A program made the position numbers and the translations under genes. From Rhizophlyctis rosea (lineage: Eukaryota; Chytridiomycota; Chytridiomycetes; Rhizophlyctidales; Rhizophlyctidaceae), in NCBI GenBank assembly GCA_027596075.1, contig JADGJC010000482.1, forward strand, positions 5,255-23,340: DNA of 18,086 nt. The letters are read 5' to 3'. Within the stretch, counting starts at the first letter, position 1; each line of letters starts with the position of its first letter. Under the pieces are notes generated by a model. That model saw nothing but the letters and a program-made list of their open reading frames with translations, ran no database searches and was not told the origin of the DNA. Shown here piece after piece: positions 1-10,357 of this stretch.

Positions 1-366
1 TCAACAAAGCCGCCCGACATATTGCGGCAGCGTTATTCGACATTATCATAGTGATGGAGCGTGGGAATCAGCCTTGGTTTACAAGGGCCATTTACTGTTG
101 AATCCATTTCGGACATTTCATCCGTGACGTACTACTGATCAATGAATGTTGGAACTTCAACCCTTGTGCGATATTGGAATCGACTGATGACCTGCACCAG
201 TGTGTTGAAGTATACGATTTTACAATACAAATGTGTGGTTGGGTGCGGTGTTCGGTTGGATTTGTGGGAAGCCGATGAACAAGCTCGCATATTGAGCATG
301 CTATCAAACTATGTGCTTCTGGACTAATTTTCTACTTGCTGGACTGTGAGCTCTACTTGGGATTAC
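1..366. other. intergenic, no gene recognised
   Basis: This stretch lies downstream of the esterase gene that ends at 367 on the minus strand. It holds only short overlapping reading frames on both strands, of about 60 to 70 codons, with no recognisable domain, signal peptide or repeat. It should include the 3' UTR of the esterase transcript. I see no tRNA-like or other structured RNA in it. Confidence 0.5.
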
Positions 367-1329
367 TTACAAGCACTGTGAGTACCAGGCGTTGGAGAAC
401 TTGCAGGTTGTTCCAGCAGGGCAGCACTTGGGGCCAGCGAAGCCTTGACCGTCACATTGCGCCCACTTGGAGTTTGTGCAAGAGCCGGAGGTGGGGGATG
501 GAGCTGCTGTGGTAATGGTTGTGCGGGTAGTCGTGGTTGTGGAACGAGTTGTCGTCGTCGTGGAAGGGCGGGTAGTGGTTGTCGTTGTGGAAGGACGAGT
601 TGTGGTGGTAGTAAGCAGGGTGGTAGTAGTTGTGGTACGAACGCCGGTGGTGGTAGCGGGAGTAGAAGACCCCAGGGCTTTCAGGACACCGGGGTAGAAG
701 GCGTTTGCCATCTTTTGAGCTCCGCCGGTGTTGGGGTGAGTTCCGTCGGCGGTATCAGCGGTAACATCGAACCCTGTGTGGCAGTCCACAACGTAGATGG
801 GGGAGTTGGGTTTGGTGTTGTTGGCAGCCCAGGCGGGGATGGCGGCATCGAGTTGTTGGACGCGCGAGTCGCAGCAGGCCATGGGGATGATTTGCGCTAC
901 GACCCATTTGATGTTCGGATTGTATTCACGGGATTGGCTGAGGAGGGTGGTGTAGGCGTTGAGAACGGGGTCGGGGGTTGGGTAACCGGCGTTCATGTCG
1001 TTTGTGCCCCAGTGCATGAGAACGATATCGGGTTTGTCATTCGCCATCCAGGTACGCATACTGCCGGCATTGGCACCTTGGATTGCGGAGGAGCCACCGA
1101 CGGCTTCGTGGTCTGCGTCAAAGGTGAAGGTGCATCCGCCGTTTTGGCTGCCCACGAAATCGATGTTGGCGGCGAGACCGGCTGCGTCGAGCTTTTGCCA
1201 GAGGTAGCCGCGGTAGGAGCACCAAATGGCAGTGATGGAGTCACCAATGGCTAGGATGCGGGTCTTTTGTGCATAGGCTTGGAGGATGAGCGGGAGGAGG
1301 AGGAGGATGCTTCTCATTGTTAGGGCCAT
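367..1329 (-). CDS. secreted CE3-type SGNH esterase (acetylxylan esterase-like) with C-terminal CBM1
   Basis: This intronless 320-residue gene encodes a secreted carbohydrate esterase. Residues 1-20 form a signal peptide (LLLLPLILQAYA, cleavage before Q21). The SGNH core has block I GDSIT at 29-33 with nucleophile S31, block III GTND at 108-111 and block V DGTHP at 195-199 with D195 and H198. The RGYLW, DFVGS, DADHE and VAQIIPM segments resemble carbohydrate esterase family 3, whose known members remove acetyl groups from xylan. A Thr-rich linker (221-283) leads to a CBM1 at 284-320, with six cysteines and aromatics W289, F297 and Y316. CBM1 binds crystalline cellulose and sometimes chitin, so the enzyme probably works on plant cell walls outside the cell. 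M1 (1329) and M5 (1317) are both possible starts, and either keeps the signal peptide. The substrate is inferred, and a chitin or pectin ester is possible. Confidence 0.93.
   Translation of the reverse strand: MALTMRSILLLLPLILQAYAQKTRILAIGDSITAIWCSYRGYLWQKLDAAGLAANIDFVGSQNGGCTFTFDADHEAVGGSSAIQGANAGSMRTWMANDKPDIVLMHWGTNDMNAGYPTPDPVLNAYTTLLSQSREYNPNIKWVVAQIIPMACCDSRVQQLDAAIPAWAANNTKPNSPIYVVDCHTGFDVTADTADGTHPNTGGAQKMANAFYPGVLKALGSSTPATTTGVRTTTTTTLLTTTTTRPSTTTTTTRPSTTTTTRSTTTTTRTTITTAAPSPTSGSCTNSKWAQCDGQGFAGPKCCPAGTTCKFSNAWYSQCL
481..669 (-). repeat. Thr-rich linker repeat (T-tract plus RPS units) in the esterase gene
   Basis: These codons encode the linker between the esterase core and the CBM1. 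Runs of five or six Thr are punctuated by RPS or R, giving at least two near-identical TTTTTTRPS-like units and several shorter variants. On the DNA this is a degenerate minisatellite of ACN codons. Linkers of this kind are normally heavily O-mannosylated and extended. The low complexity also creates long artificial open frames on the opposite strand. Confidence 0.85.
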
Positions 1330-1405
1330 TTCTGGGTAAACTTGGAAGTGGGGTTGTGCGGTTGAAGCTTAAGAGCGCTCGACGGTGAGAGCAGGAATGG
1401 TGGGT

Positions 1406-1412
1406 CTTTATA
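1406..1412 (-). promoter_or_regulatory. TATA-box candidate for the CE3-type esterase
   Basis: The minus strand reads CTTTTTATAAAG here, with TATAAAG about 77 bp upstream of the esterase ATG at 1329. That spacing suits a TATA box with a short 5' UTR. No transcript data support the start site. Confidence 0.5.
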
Positions 1413-1590
1413 AAAAGTGATATTGTTTGGCCTCGGCAAAATAACGTTCAACTTGCATGTGGTTCTTATGGTTGCATCTGCGCAATCGAAATTGTGCAAC
1501 ATTATGTGTATTTGTGTTACCCGGAGAGTGTGGTCCCCACATTCTGATTCGGAAGTGCTCCTTCCCACATGGACCATGCCATCATCGTTT

Positions 1591-1642
1591 GTAAATAAAC
1601 ATGGCGCAGCGAAATCGGTGACCGTGTAAATACCGGTAAACA
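1591..1642. promoter_or_regulatory. cluster of forkhead-like RTAAAYA sites upstream of the esterase
   Basis: Four matches to the forkhead core RTAAAYA lie within 52 bp, all on the plus strand: GTAAATA at 1591-1597, overlapping ATAAACA at 1595-1601, GTAAATA at 1626-1632 and GTAAACA at 1636-1642. They sit 260 to 310 bp upstream of the esterase start. Binding by a forkhead factor is inference from motif similarity only. Such sites are short and AT-rich, so some may be chance. Confidence 0.3.
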
Positions 1643-2726
1643 TTTCTATTTCGATGGTCTGCTCAGTGCTGTGTGCATCCATGCGCGGGTCCTTACGGCT
1701 CGATGCGGTAACTAGTCATAGCAACAAGATATAAAGGCAGCAGGCACATAATGAAGATCAGGGACATTTTATTACGCATTGAAAGTCACACGGGTCTTGC
1801 AACAATGTAAAGTACATATTCCCAACGCCCCTAAACCCATCAAAAACGGAGAGCAAAAGACAATGAGCGGTGATGTGATCACCGCGTTGTGAGCCAGGTG
1901 TGTAGATGATTTCTGGAGGATTTGACCTTTAAAGAGTTAGTGCCCAATTTTGACCTTGGAAAGCGCAAACGTTGGAAACTCACCGCCAGCCACCACACTT
2001 GCAACACTCCACGCAGCAGCCTTCGTCAGTGTTGACTTTGGTTGCTGGAACACCGTGAGCCATTTCAAAGATTTCATGTCGAAGTGGGGTAAGGAAGAGG
2101 TGAAGATGAGTTCATGATTCTGACGGTGGTTCTCAGTTGGCGAGAGTACATTTGGCATGTGAGGGACTGTGGTTCTCATCCACTTCCTATGGTCCCTAGC
2201 AAAGTGCCCGATGGAGGGGGGGTTGGGAATCAGAACCCTGGAACCTCGACGCTTCCATATGGGGCTGAAAAGGAAGATCGCTTGCTTAGTCTAATCACCC
2301 ACGTAAATCCCACACATTCATCTTCCGCAGCATCATAGTGTACGCTTCTGCTTTTGCACTTATTTTCGTGTTAGCGTTTTACTGTAGTAAGAGAAGCTGC
2401 TCATCATTTCGGCCAGTGGAAATCTCCTTTTGAAAATACTGACTTTAATCGAGTTGCAGCAGCAGATTTTGAGATCACAGTCAGAAAGCCACCTGTGGCA
2501 ATTATAGCATGGGACCAATCCAGAAATGTGCAGCAATGCGTTCAAGCACAGCAAGACTGATGTATCTCTAGCGTATCTGCCAATGATATGGCATACTGGG
2601 GTAGTTAAGGTTGGGCGACTATATTATGTTTGAATAGGCATAACAATAATTTGAAGTGATACAATAGCGCTTTGATAATGAAAGTACATGGTAGGATAAT
2701 ACAACTATACATGATAATATACTCCT

Positions 2727-5700
2727 TCAAGCACTTCCAGCACTACTCGCAACTGGCCCATCCACCTGTCGTAGTCCCAACTCTTCCTCAATGCACTTGC
2801 CGATGAATTGTTTCTTTGCCGACAAGTTACATTGAAACATCCCTTCCAGTTTTTGCCGCACGTCCCGCTTAGTCGTCGAGTCATGATCAACCTTGGACAA
2901 GATGTCCTGTATCGCCTCCTTCAAAGTTAAGTCACTGGGCAGAATCTGATCCTCAATGTCGGACGGCGACGAGAGCTCGCTGTCGGAGAAGTGGGAAGAA
3001 GGTGCAGTGGAAATACGGCGAGGACGTTGGTAGGAGCCGGAGTGTACACTGTTTGTTAGGGTTAGGGAGGAGGACATGCGTTCGAGGGGGTGTGGGAGGG
3101 GGAAGGAGGATAGGCGGCGCGGAGAGCCGTGGTCGGAGGGGGTGGAGGGTCTTTCGGAGAGGGGGGACGCAGCACGAAGGGGTGTTGAGGAGCGGTAGGT
3201 GCTTGTTGACATTGCGGGGAAGGAGGAATTCGTCAACACAGATTCGCGCCGGTCTTTCCGATAGTATTTTCCGGCGTGGACTACACTAACCCTCGACCGA
3301 GCCGCCTGATACTCCTCCCAAGTTTCCAACGGAATACAACTCTCATCAAACTTCCCACCCTCAGCACCACCATCTCCAACTCTTTCCACCACCCCACCCC
3401 CACCCCGCACCACTCTCGTATTCCCCCAACTAAAGTCGTCAAAATGCCAAAACGCGTAAATGGGAATCAACGCCGTGAAGATGAACTGCGCAAAGATGTA
3501 GATTATCATCCAGATGATTTGCATCCATTCGCGTTTTAGTACGAAAATGAACAGTTGGACGCCGTACATTGCCGCTAAGATACCGAGAGAGATGTAAGGT
3601 AGGCCGTCGGCTGCTGTTACGATACTGTAGATTAGGTATGCCATGTATGCGATGCTGAGGGGTTGGATGAGTGTTGCGATCAAGTCGATGAGAACGATGA
3701 AACGCATGGAGCAGCAGAGGAAACCGCAAAGGCCGCGAACGAAGAGGAGTTCAAAGAGGTTGTGGACTGTGGAGTTTACCCATCGTCGGCGCTGAGAAAG
3801 CAACACCTGCCACTTATCGGGCACGATCGTCTCGCACTTTGCGTCGCATACACAGGTGGTTTTCATATGCGGGAAGCGTTTCAGGATGATGGTTGTAAGG
3901 TACCGATCTTCACCGAGTTTGTAGAGATTCTTCATGTGTAGGGTGTTGATTTCGTTTTCGGAGAAATCTTCACAAACGTTGTGGTCGATCAGGAGTGGTT
4001 TTCCGTCTTTTGTACGTAGTCGGTAAATGGAGAAACACCCGGGGAGACAGGTGACGCTTCCGAAACTTGATTCGAAGGCCTTTGTGAGGTGGTGGGAGAG
4101 AAAGTATTCGTATACTTGCATTTTCGTGACCCAGTTTTGGTGTTTGTTGCCCACTAACGTCTCCCCGCAAAGTCCAAGGATTTGACTCTTCCGTTCCATC
4201 TCGTGTACCATGATTGGGAGAGATTCCGGCCGCACCTCCGTATCAGCATCAATCATCATAAGCAGCTCGTACATGCTGGGTGGGACTCCGATAACTTCTA
4301 CCATATGCCGATAAAGCTCCAACTCCAACGGATTCATTGCAGCCTTACTCATAACCCTCGACAAAAACCGCATCAAAATCAACTGCGAATCGCGCTTCCC
4401 ACGATTCCCCGGTCTCGACACTTCCGACTCCTTCCCGCACTTCACAACAACAATAAAGGGTACCGATCTCGTAGTGGTGCACGCCGTACCGTCCTTGTTC
4501 TCCCGTTCAGGAATGGTGTATAATCCAGAATACACCTTAGCCCGATTCAACTGCATGTCCCCATCTCCTAACGACTGGAATATAATTGGTTCCACCCTGG
4601 TGCGTGTGTCGACTCCTAAAACTTCCAACACTAAACTAGGTGTAGGCCGCTTATTCCCGCTCCCAACTACCATCCCGTCACATACGACCCAGAGGAGCAT
4701 TCGGGCGGGGTCGTAATCAGTGCGAGCAAGAGACTTGAGAGACTTGGATAAACTATCCGTTCCTTCCGTGTAACATGGGATTTGGCAAATCACGAAGGGA
4801 CTTAGAGGTGGTATGTCTCGTTTCGGTGTGAATCGGACGGCGACGAAGAACTTGACTGCGATGATGGCGACGATGATGATGGAGGAGATTAGGAGGGAGT
4901 AGGTGGAGAAGAGACAAGGGGTTGAGAGACGTTCGTCTACTACTCCGATGTAGAAGAGAGCGTTGATGCACTGGAGGAGCATCTTCCGGTCGTCAGGCCC
5001 GACGTTTGATACGAAATTTGCCGTTATGTCCCGTCCGGCACTATTAGCCGCCATCCGATCGAATTGGGGCATGTTGAAGAAAGGGTTGCGGATGTAGGTC
5101 GTGACGTCGTATACTCGGTTGAAGAGGATGATTAGGGTACGGTTTGAGTTTGACATGGCGGAGGAGATGTAGTCGGGCATTAGGGCTATGTCGCGTTTAG
5201 CTGCTCGCCGCAAGGAAGAGAAATAGTCAACACCCTTCGCGCGGTGAGCAAGAGTGATATCCAATGGTCTTTTAGCGATGTTGTCCCATCCAGGAGGCGG
5301 ATTCGGTAGGCCTGGGCAGTACGTCCCGTAATTGTCAACTGGGTAAAACATATTCGACACCTCCTTCCCGAACACTGGTGTAAGATCACGACCCATCCCC
5401 TGATGTGATCCCGCCAAAGACTTGATGCTCAACGCTTTCCCGTACGCGTAGACCCACGGATCGTCCCATGACCTCTTCACGCGGATTTCGTCGGGGGAGA
5501 AGACGTTTTGTACGGGACAGATTATGCGGGGGAGACCGAAGAGGAAGAATACTAGGACGCTGCATGCGAGGAAGGAGATTAGGCAGAGTGTGACTTTTTC
5601 TCGCCATGCGATTTGGGCGTCGCGTCTTTTTAATTTCCTGTTGCAGCCGAGGCAGAAGGAGGGGATCCACCATGTTAGGGACCACATTATGCAGAGCCAG

Positions 5701-8206
5701 GTTTTGCGGGAGCAGGTTTTTGGTGGTGGGGGTGGGACGTCTTCCAGGTCTGGTTGTGTGGGGTTTTTTGGGGGGTGGAGGAGGTCGTCGTCGGTGCTTG
5801 GGTCTGTTGTTAGGGAGCCGGTGTCGAGGAGGTCGGTGAAGGTGAGGAAGTCTAGGTGGGTGTTCGTGCCGAGGGATTTTGCGAGGGCGCGGTGGAGGGT
5901 TGTCCAGGCGTGTTCGGAGAGGAAGACGGAGGTTAGACCTAGGGCGAAGTCCTGGAGGCGGGGAGGGAGGTTAGTTGTTTTGCATGCTGAGCGGTGGACA
6001 TTTTTGAAGAAGAAGGTTTCGAAGATCTCACCTCCTCCTTAAACCCAAAACTCCTCATAACCTCCTCACAGAAATGCATCGCCTCCCCATACCCATCATC
6101 ATTCTCCTTATCCAAAGTCCGAAACTGTTCCCAAAAATCCGCATACTCGTACGAAACCACATAACTCCCCGACGCCATCTGCATCACGTTCTCGGGGATG
6201 TGGTACATGGTTAACTCATTCGACAGTATGGCTTTCAGGGCTCGTGGGGCGGTGCTGACGTTAGCGCCGGTGCTGAGACATGTGATGAACCATTGATCTG
6301 TCTCGGCAAGCGACGTTCGAATGACTTGAAGGAAAAGCTTCAATTGTGCTGCCGGAGACTTCGTAGCCGGACCCCCAATATTTGCAAAGCAACTGCGTAC
6401 CATGCCCTTCACAGGAGCTTGTTGCGGATCCCCCCTGCCAGACAAAATATCCCACACCCCCCCATCGAGCGCCTCTCCATCACCCTCGATCAAAGCATCC
6501 ATGCTATACTCCGCCTCCCCACCCACAAAATGCCGAAACCTCAAAACCTTCCCATTTTCTGAGAAAGTGGCCACACGTGGATCAACATCTCCACTTACAC
6601 TCCTGACATCTCCTCCTGGATCGCCATCAGCACTCTCAATACCCTCCAATACCCGCTCAAACACTTCCCAGACAGCACCCTGCTCGCACAGCTCCTTCTC
6701 CAATGCAAATAAGAGAACTCCTTCGTTGGCGTAGGTGAAATACGCCTGGTCCAACGCACCCTGACAAAACCGAATAGCCTGGTCTCCAACGATATTGCTC
6801 ATAAACTGATGCAAGAACCGACCCCTCCCGCGTCCCTGACGGTCTTTGAAGAACCCGGGCGTATCGTGAATCCGGATGCAGAGGATGGAGTCGGGGAACG
6901 AGTCATTGTAGAGACATGCGTTAATTTTACGGATTAGCCAGTCGAGGAGGAGAACGTAGAGTCCTGATGCGAGTGCTGCGCGTTGTTTCTCAGCTGCTTC
7001 GACGGTGTTGTAGATCGTCACGGGTGTGCCGTCGACGGTTTGCACTGTGCATACTAGTGCATCTGCGAGGCGTTGAGGTGATATGCCGAGGAGGTCTGCG
7101 GCTATGTAGAGTGTGTCTGCGTTTGTGATGACGCATGGTTCGTCCGGTTGGTAGTCGTCACGTTCGAAGGTGATGTTACCGAGATGGAGGATTGCGGAGA
7201 GGACTTGGAAGATTTCTTTTTGGATCCTGGCGCCTATGCGGAGGTGTTGGAATGCTGCGCGGAGGTCGTGGAAGCGGGATTTGTCTTCTGGGGGGGAACG
7301 GACGAGGGTGGAGGTGCGGAGTGTGGCGTATTCGGTGGGTTGGGTGATGGAACAGGTTGAGAGGGAGGGGTCATCCTTTGCGGCTAGGAGCCAGTGGAAG
7401 ATGTGGAATGTTTCGGTGTTTGGGTCTAAGACGCGGGTGGGGTCGAGAAGAAGGGCTAGGGATCCGGCACCGCAAAGTCGACCGCCCATGAATTGGAGTT
7501 CTGTGTGGCGGGCTACGAAGGATGTGGAAGGGTGGGTTGGGGTCCATGCGTGGCAGAAAGCTTCGAAGATGCGGTCTGCGGCGAGGATTCCGCGGACGAT
7601 CTTCTTTTCATCGAGGGTTTTTGCGGAGAGGGAGGCTATTTGGCGGAGGAGGGCGGTGCGGGTGCGGTTTCTGCTGCTTGATTCTGTGCCGTAAAGGAGG
7701 ATGGATTGGTCGCGTTCGTCCAGGAGCATGTGGCGGTAGCATGATGTGGCAAGGCCAAGTATGTGAGGCTGTAGGCAAGCATTTGGGTGTTAACTCAATG
7801 ATGAGGATGTTTCGCACAATGTGTACACATCGCCTAGCCTCAATAATGTCCCAAAGTCACCACCCGCATTCTTTTGCAACATAAGAGGCCACAATCTTCC
7901 CAACAACCGATATACTAGTCAGGCCTCCGTCCTTGTGCAAAAGCCCTTCCGGCCCACCCAAGTCTCATCATGAGAGGCAATTCTCACCTGCAAAATGGCC
8001 TCATCTGCATCATCGGCGTAAATGGCGCCATCGGTGGGCCGTATGTCAGGCAAGTCAGTGTCCGATCCGACAACCAGGAGTTGTCTGTCACCAGCTTTGG
8101 TGTATGGGTATCCATTCAACCGCCTGTCGACAAGGACAGAAGCAATGTTCGGAAGTGTTGGACTGGAGAGGTGCACCAAGTTGTGAATAGTGTCGGGGTC
8201 CATCAT
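2727..8206 (-). CDS. chitin synthase with N-terminal myosin motor-like domain (class V/VII type), three exons
   Basis: The gene encodes a membrane chitin synthase that polymerises UDP-GlcNAc into wall chitin. Exons are 7988-8206, 6032-7768 and 2727-5951, joined in phase 0 to about 1,726 residues. Residues 1 to about 700 are a myosin motor-like domain. TM1 is at about 770-792, a cytochrome b5-like region at 802-945 and TM2 at about 1003-1024. The GT2 core (1038-1390) carries DADTEV (1220-1225), CLPGCF, GEDRYL (1332-1337) and QRRRW (1372-1376). A TM cluster follows at 1392-1488 and a DEK_C domain at 1659-1711. All catalytic GT2 motifs are intact. The motor domain is degenerate: the Walker A position reads GTESSSRNRT (100-109), although DTPGF of switch II (375-379) remains. 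That points to a class VII-like, non-ATPase motor; the class is inference. The start at 8206 has a GCCGCC context and matches the expected myosin-head N-terminus. Confidence 0.93.
5952..6031 (-). other. intron 2 of the chitin synthase (80 nt, phase 0)
   Basis: Read on the minus strand, the intron opens with GTGAGA after the FKEE codons and closes with CCTCCAG. A CTAAC branch site lies at 5974-5970, about 19 nt before the acceptor. Splicing restores DFALGLTSVFLSEHAW, the conserved end of the motor domain, in frame with the TM and GT2 exon. Unspliced reading stops within 30 codons. Confidence 0.92.
7769..7987 (-). other. intron 1 of the chitin synthase (219 nt, phase 0)
   Basis: The donor is CAG/GTGAGA and the acceptor GCCTACAG, with a TTAAC-like branch site about 29 nt upstream of it. 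Joining gives AILQ followed by PHILGLATSCYRH, which matches the PHxFxLAxxAY segment of myosin heads. At 219 nt it is about three times longer than the other introns here. It is a multiple of three but contains in-frame stops. An extra micro-exon inside cannot be fully excluded. Confidence 0.85.
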
Positions 8207-8214
8207 GGCGGCAT
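8203..8214 (-). promoter_or_regulatory. three-codon uORF overlapping the chitin synthase start
   Basis: The minus strand reads ATGCCGCCATGATGG. An upstream ATG at 8214 opens ATG-CCG-CCA-TGA, whose TGA shares bases with the presumed main ATG at 8206 (an ATGA overlap). The uORF ATG has T at -3, a weak context, while the main ATG has G at -3. This could allow leaky scanning or reinitiation. It matters only if the transcript starts upstream of 8214, which I cannot tell. Confidence 0.45.
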
Positions 8215-9028
8215 TGACCGGATTGACAGGTAGGCGTTCAGGTGTAACTTAATGCTGTTGTAGTCTGAGGGCTAGATTGTGAGCATGGACAAATCTGGCA
8301 AGAAAGAAGAGTGAGGAGACACTCACAAACAAGATGTGACAAGCTCCTGAGCCTTCTAACAAGAGTGGGAGAGTAGGCTCTCGCGGAGTACGCTTCTACC
8401 TTGCCACAGGTTTGACAGGTGGTGCTTAGGGTGAACTCAAGGTAAAGCTGGTTCAGGGGAGCTATGGATGGATGCCATCAAAATAACTACGACGACATAT
8501 GGGTTAGGAAGGGGCTTGAGAACAGAAGGTTAAGCAGCTTGATCGAAAGCCCGCTATCGAATGAATTGGATGGTTGGATTGAATTTCTCACGGCGACCAG
8601 TCCCGAGGTCCAGAAGTGCTGTGGGAATCGGGATCTTACCATGATGGGTTATGAGAATGAGTCACATTCGAGCTATTAATAGACTTGTTCATCATGAAGG
8701 ATGCTTGGAATGCGAAAACAATGCGACGAAAGCAAAGACACGCTCCATCCGAAATGGCCCAAGGGTCCATTCCATTGGGGCAACAAGGGTTGGCCTCGTG
8801 CCTGCGCATGATTGCTTTTATCGTGGAAACACAAGGGGAGGAAAATGCGGAAAGAGGAAAAGGACTGAGTGAGGAAAGTGGGCAGTGGGCGGGAGGTGGG
8901 AAGGGGAAGGGGTGCAATTTTCAAAGTTGCGTTGGGTGGACTGTTGCCACTGCTTGCCAGTTGGTGGCGGGTGGCGTGTGAAGAGGGGATGTGGCTGAAG
9001 TCGGATAAACCATAATCTGACTGTGAGA

Positions 9029-9063
9029 CTGTGATCACAGATCAAGGAGCCCTGATTAATCAG
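9029..9063. repeat. two adjacent 12-bp perfect palindromes
   Basis: CTGTGATCACAG at 9029-9040 and CTGATTAATCAG at 9052-9063 are each perfectly self-complementary. They share CTG...CAG ends and their centres are 23 bp apart. They lie about 0.8 kb upstream of the chitin synthase start. Paired dyads like these could bind dimeric regulators, but no factor can be named. Confidence 0.5.
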
Positions 9064-10344
9064 TTGTATCCTCCATCATCTCGGAGGTCGGAGGTGCCGG
9101 AGGTGACACGCTCACACGTGGCATTGGCACACTGGGTGACTGAGTCTGGCACCATGGTGAATGGGTGAAGGGGAAATTCAAAGCACGGCGGAGGGGTCCA
9201 ATGGGGAAGGGTGCATTGGGAGTTGGGCGTGTGGGCTTGGGATTCCTGCATCGTCGTGAACTGCGGGGGGCCTGAAGGCTGAGCGGAATGGAGAATGAGC
9301 GTTGAGGATGGGACTTGAAGAGGGCGAGGTCAAGCAAGGACCCTGATCAAATAGCAGTGCCATTCATGCGGGACAGAGTCGGGGGCCTGGCTGGCTATCA
9401 TGCTGGGCAGTGGGAACTTGTTCGGGTGGGACCGTGGAGTGGCAGGGCAAGCGTTTGTCCAGACTTGGGTTTCTCCAGACCCTCTGACTCCCAGCTCTCT
9501 CAATCCCACGGCTTGTCCCGCTATGATTTCGGTATGCAATGCTGCATTAAACACTTTTGGTAAACAGTGCTGTGTATGAGAGATCGCACTGTCGCCCTGC
9601 AGGAGCACAATGGCTTATTGAGACTTTATAACAACAGAGAAAATGCATCGATTGATAGCTGAAGGACAGAGCGTCCGGGACAACTGAAGATAGCTATGTG
9701 TGGGAGAATGCAACGCTCTGAACATATAATAAAATCGCCGCAATGCAGGATCAAAGCGTCCGCTGACTGAGCCTAATTCTTCCCATTTCCATCCATGAAA
9801 TTTGAGCTCTTATACTCCGCGCACTTGAGCAGAATGAAAAATGCTGCTGCGCCTGTTCTCAAGCACTTCTCTCATTTCATTCCTTTCGCAAGAAGAAGAT
9901 TGGGGAATCGACCTGCTGGTCAGACCTATTGATGTCGGATTGACCTCTGAAAGTTCCGCGAAAACTCGGGTTTTGCTAGTGCAAAGAAATTCAGACACAT
10001 CGAGCATATTTTTGGTGTCGACTTGAACAATGAGCGAGGCGTACAGCATACATGCCCTGACTGGTTTGAGAGCTTTTGCTTGTTTGGCGGACCATGGCGT
10101 GCAGATGGGCAATGTGGAGGGGAATGTAAGGGAAGAAGGTAGGATGTGATATTTCGGGGGATTGATAGCCAGGAAGGGAGGTTGCAACCCCTTCCCCATT
10201 CTCTGTAAATTCTAGATTTTATCATTGTATGTATTGAAGTCCACAATATACCATTATCTTGTATTTCGAGATGGGGCAGCAATTTCGCCGCCAGTGTTGA
10301 TAGACCTATTGCCCGCCATCTTTGAAATTTCCACATGCAATGTA

Positions 10345-10357
10345 AACAATCATTGTT
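10345..10357. promoter_or_regulatory. HMG-box-like inverted repeat AACAAT-C-ATTGTT
   Basis: This is a perfect 6+1+6 dyad whose arms match the HMG-box (SOX/Rox1-type) core ACAAT/ATTGT. A GTAAACA forkhead-like core overlaps its left edge at 10342-10348. It lies downstream of the small Cys-rich gene and far upstream of the chitin synthase, so its role is unknown and chance is possible. Confidence 0.2.

Larger units (their letters stand above)
1330..2726. other. intergenic between esterase promoter and chitin synthase 3' end
   Basis: The right part of this 1.4 kb is the 3' flank of the chitin synthase and the left part is the 5' flank of the esterase. A plus-strand TATAAAG at 1730-1736 is followed at 1751 by a 19-codon open frame that I cannot extend into a gene. 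Other frames of 64 to 120 codons (for example 1320-1682, 1937-2179 and 2360-2554 on the minus strand) have no recognisable domain. I call no gene here. Confidence 0.5.

Noticed and set aside
445..1254. Plus-strand open frame of 269 codons, rich in Gly and Cys, opposite the esterase
   Set aside because: It is the antisense shadow of the Thr-rich linker and SGNH core. Its composition is explained by complementing ACN codons, and it has no domain of its own.
1320..1682. Minus-strand frame of 120 codons overlapping the esterase start
   Set aside because: It runs through the TATA box and the signal-peptide start of the esterase, and its sequence resembles no protein.
1730..1810. Plus-strand TATAAAG followed by a 19-codon frame with a GTAAAG donor-like end
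   Set aside because: No downstream exon or acceptor gives a meaningful continuation, so it is likely chance.
2374..2382. GCGTTTTAC resembling the U5 snRNA loop
   Set aside because: The loop consensus is GCCTTTTAC, and neither flanking stem pairing nor an Sm site was found.
5524..6042. Plus-strand frame of 172 codons across the chitin synthase intron 2 region
   Set aside because: It is antisense to the well-supported exon junction and has no recognisable motif.
7170..7694. Plus-strand frame of 174 codons opposite the motor domain
   Set aside because: It is a shadow of exon 2, whose coding evidence is strong.
8464..8679. Plus-strand frame of 71 codons in the gene-poor gap
   Set aside because: It has no domain, signal peptide or splice continuation. 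It could be real, but the sequence alone does not support it.
9810..10199. Minus-strand frame of 129 codons
   Set aside because: It has no recognisable domain and no promoter or repeat context, and it overlaps other equally long frames.
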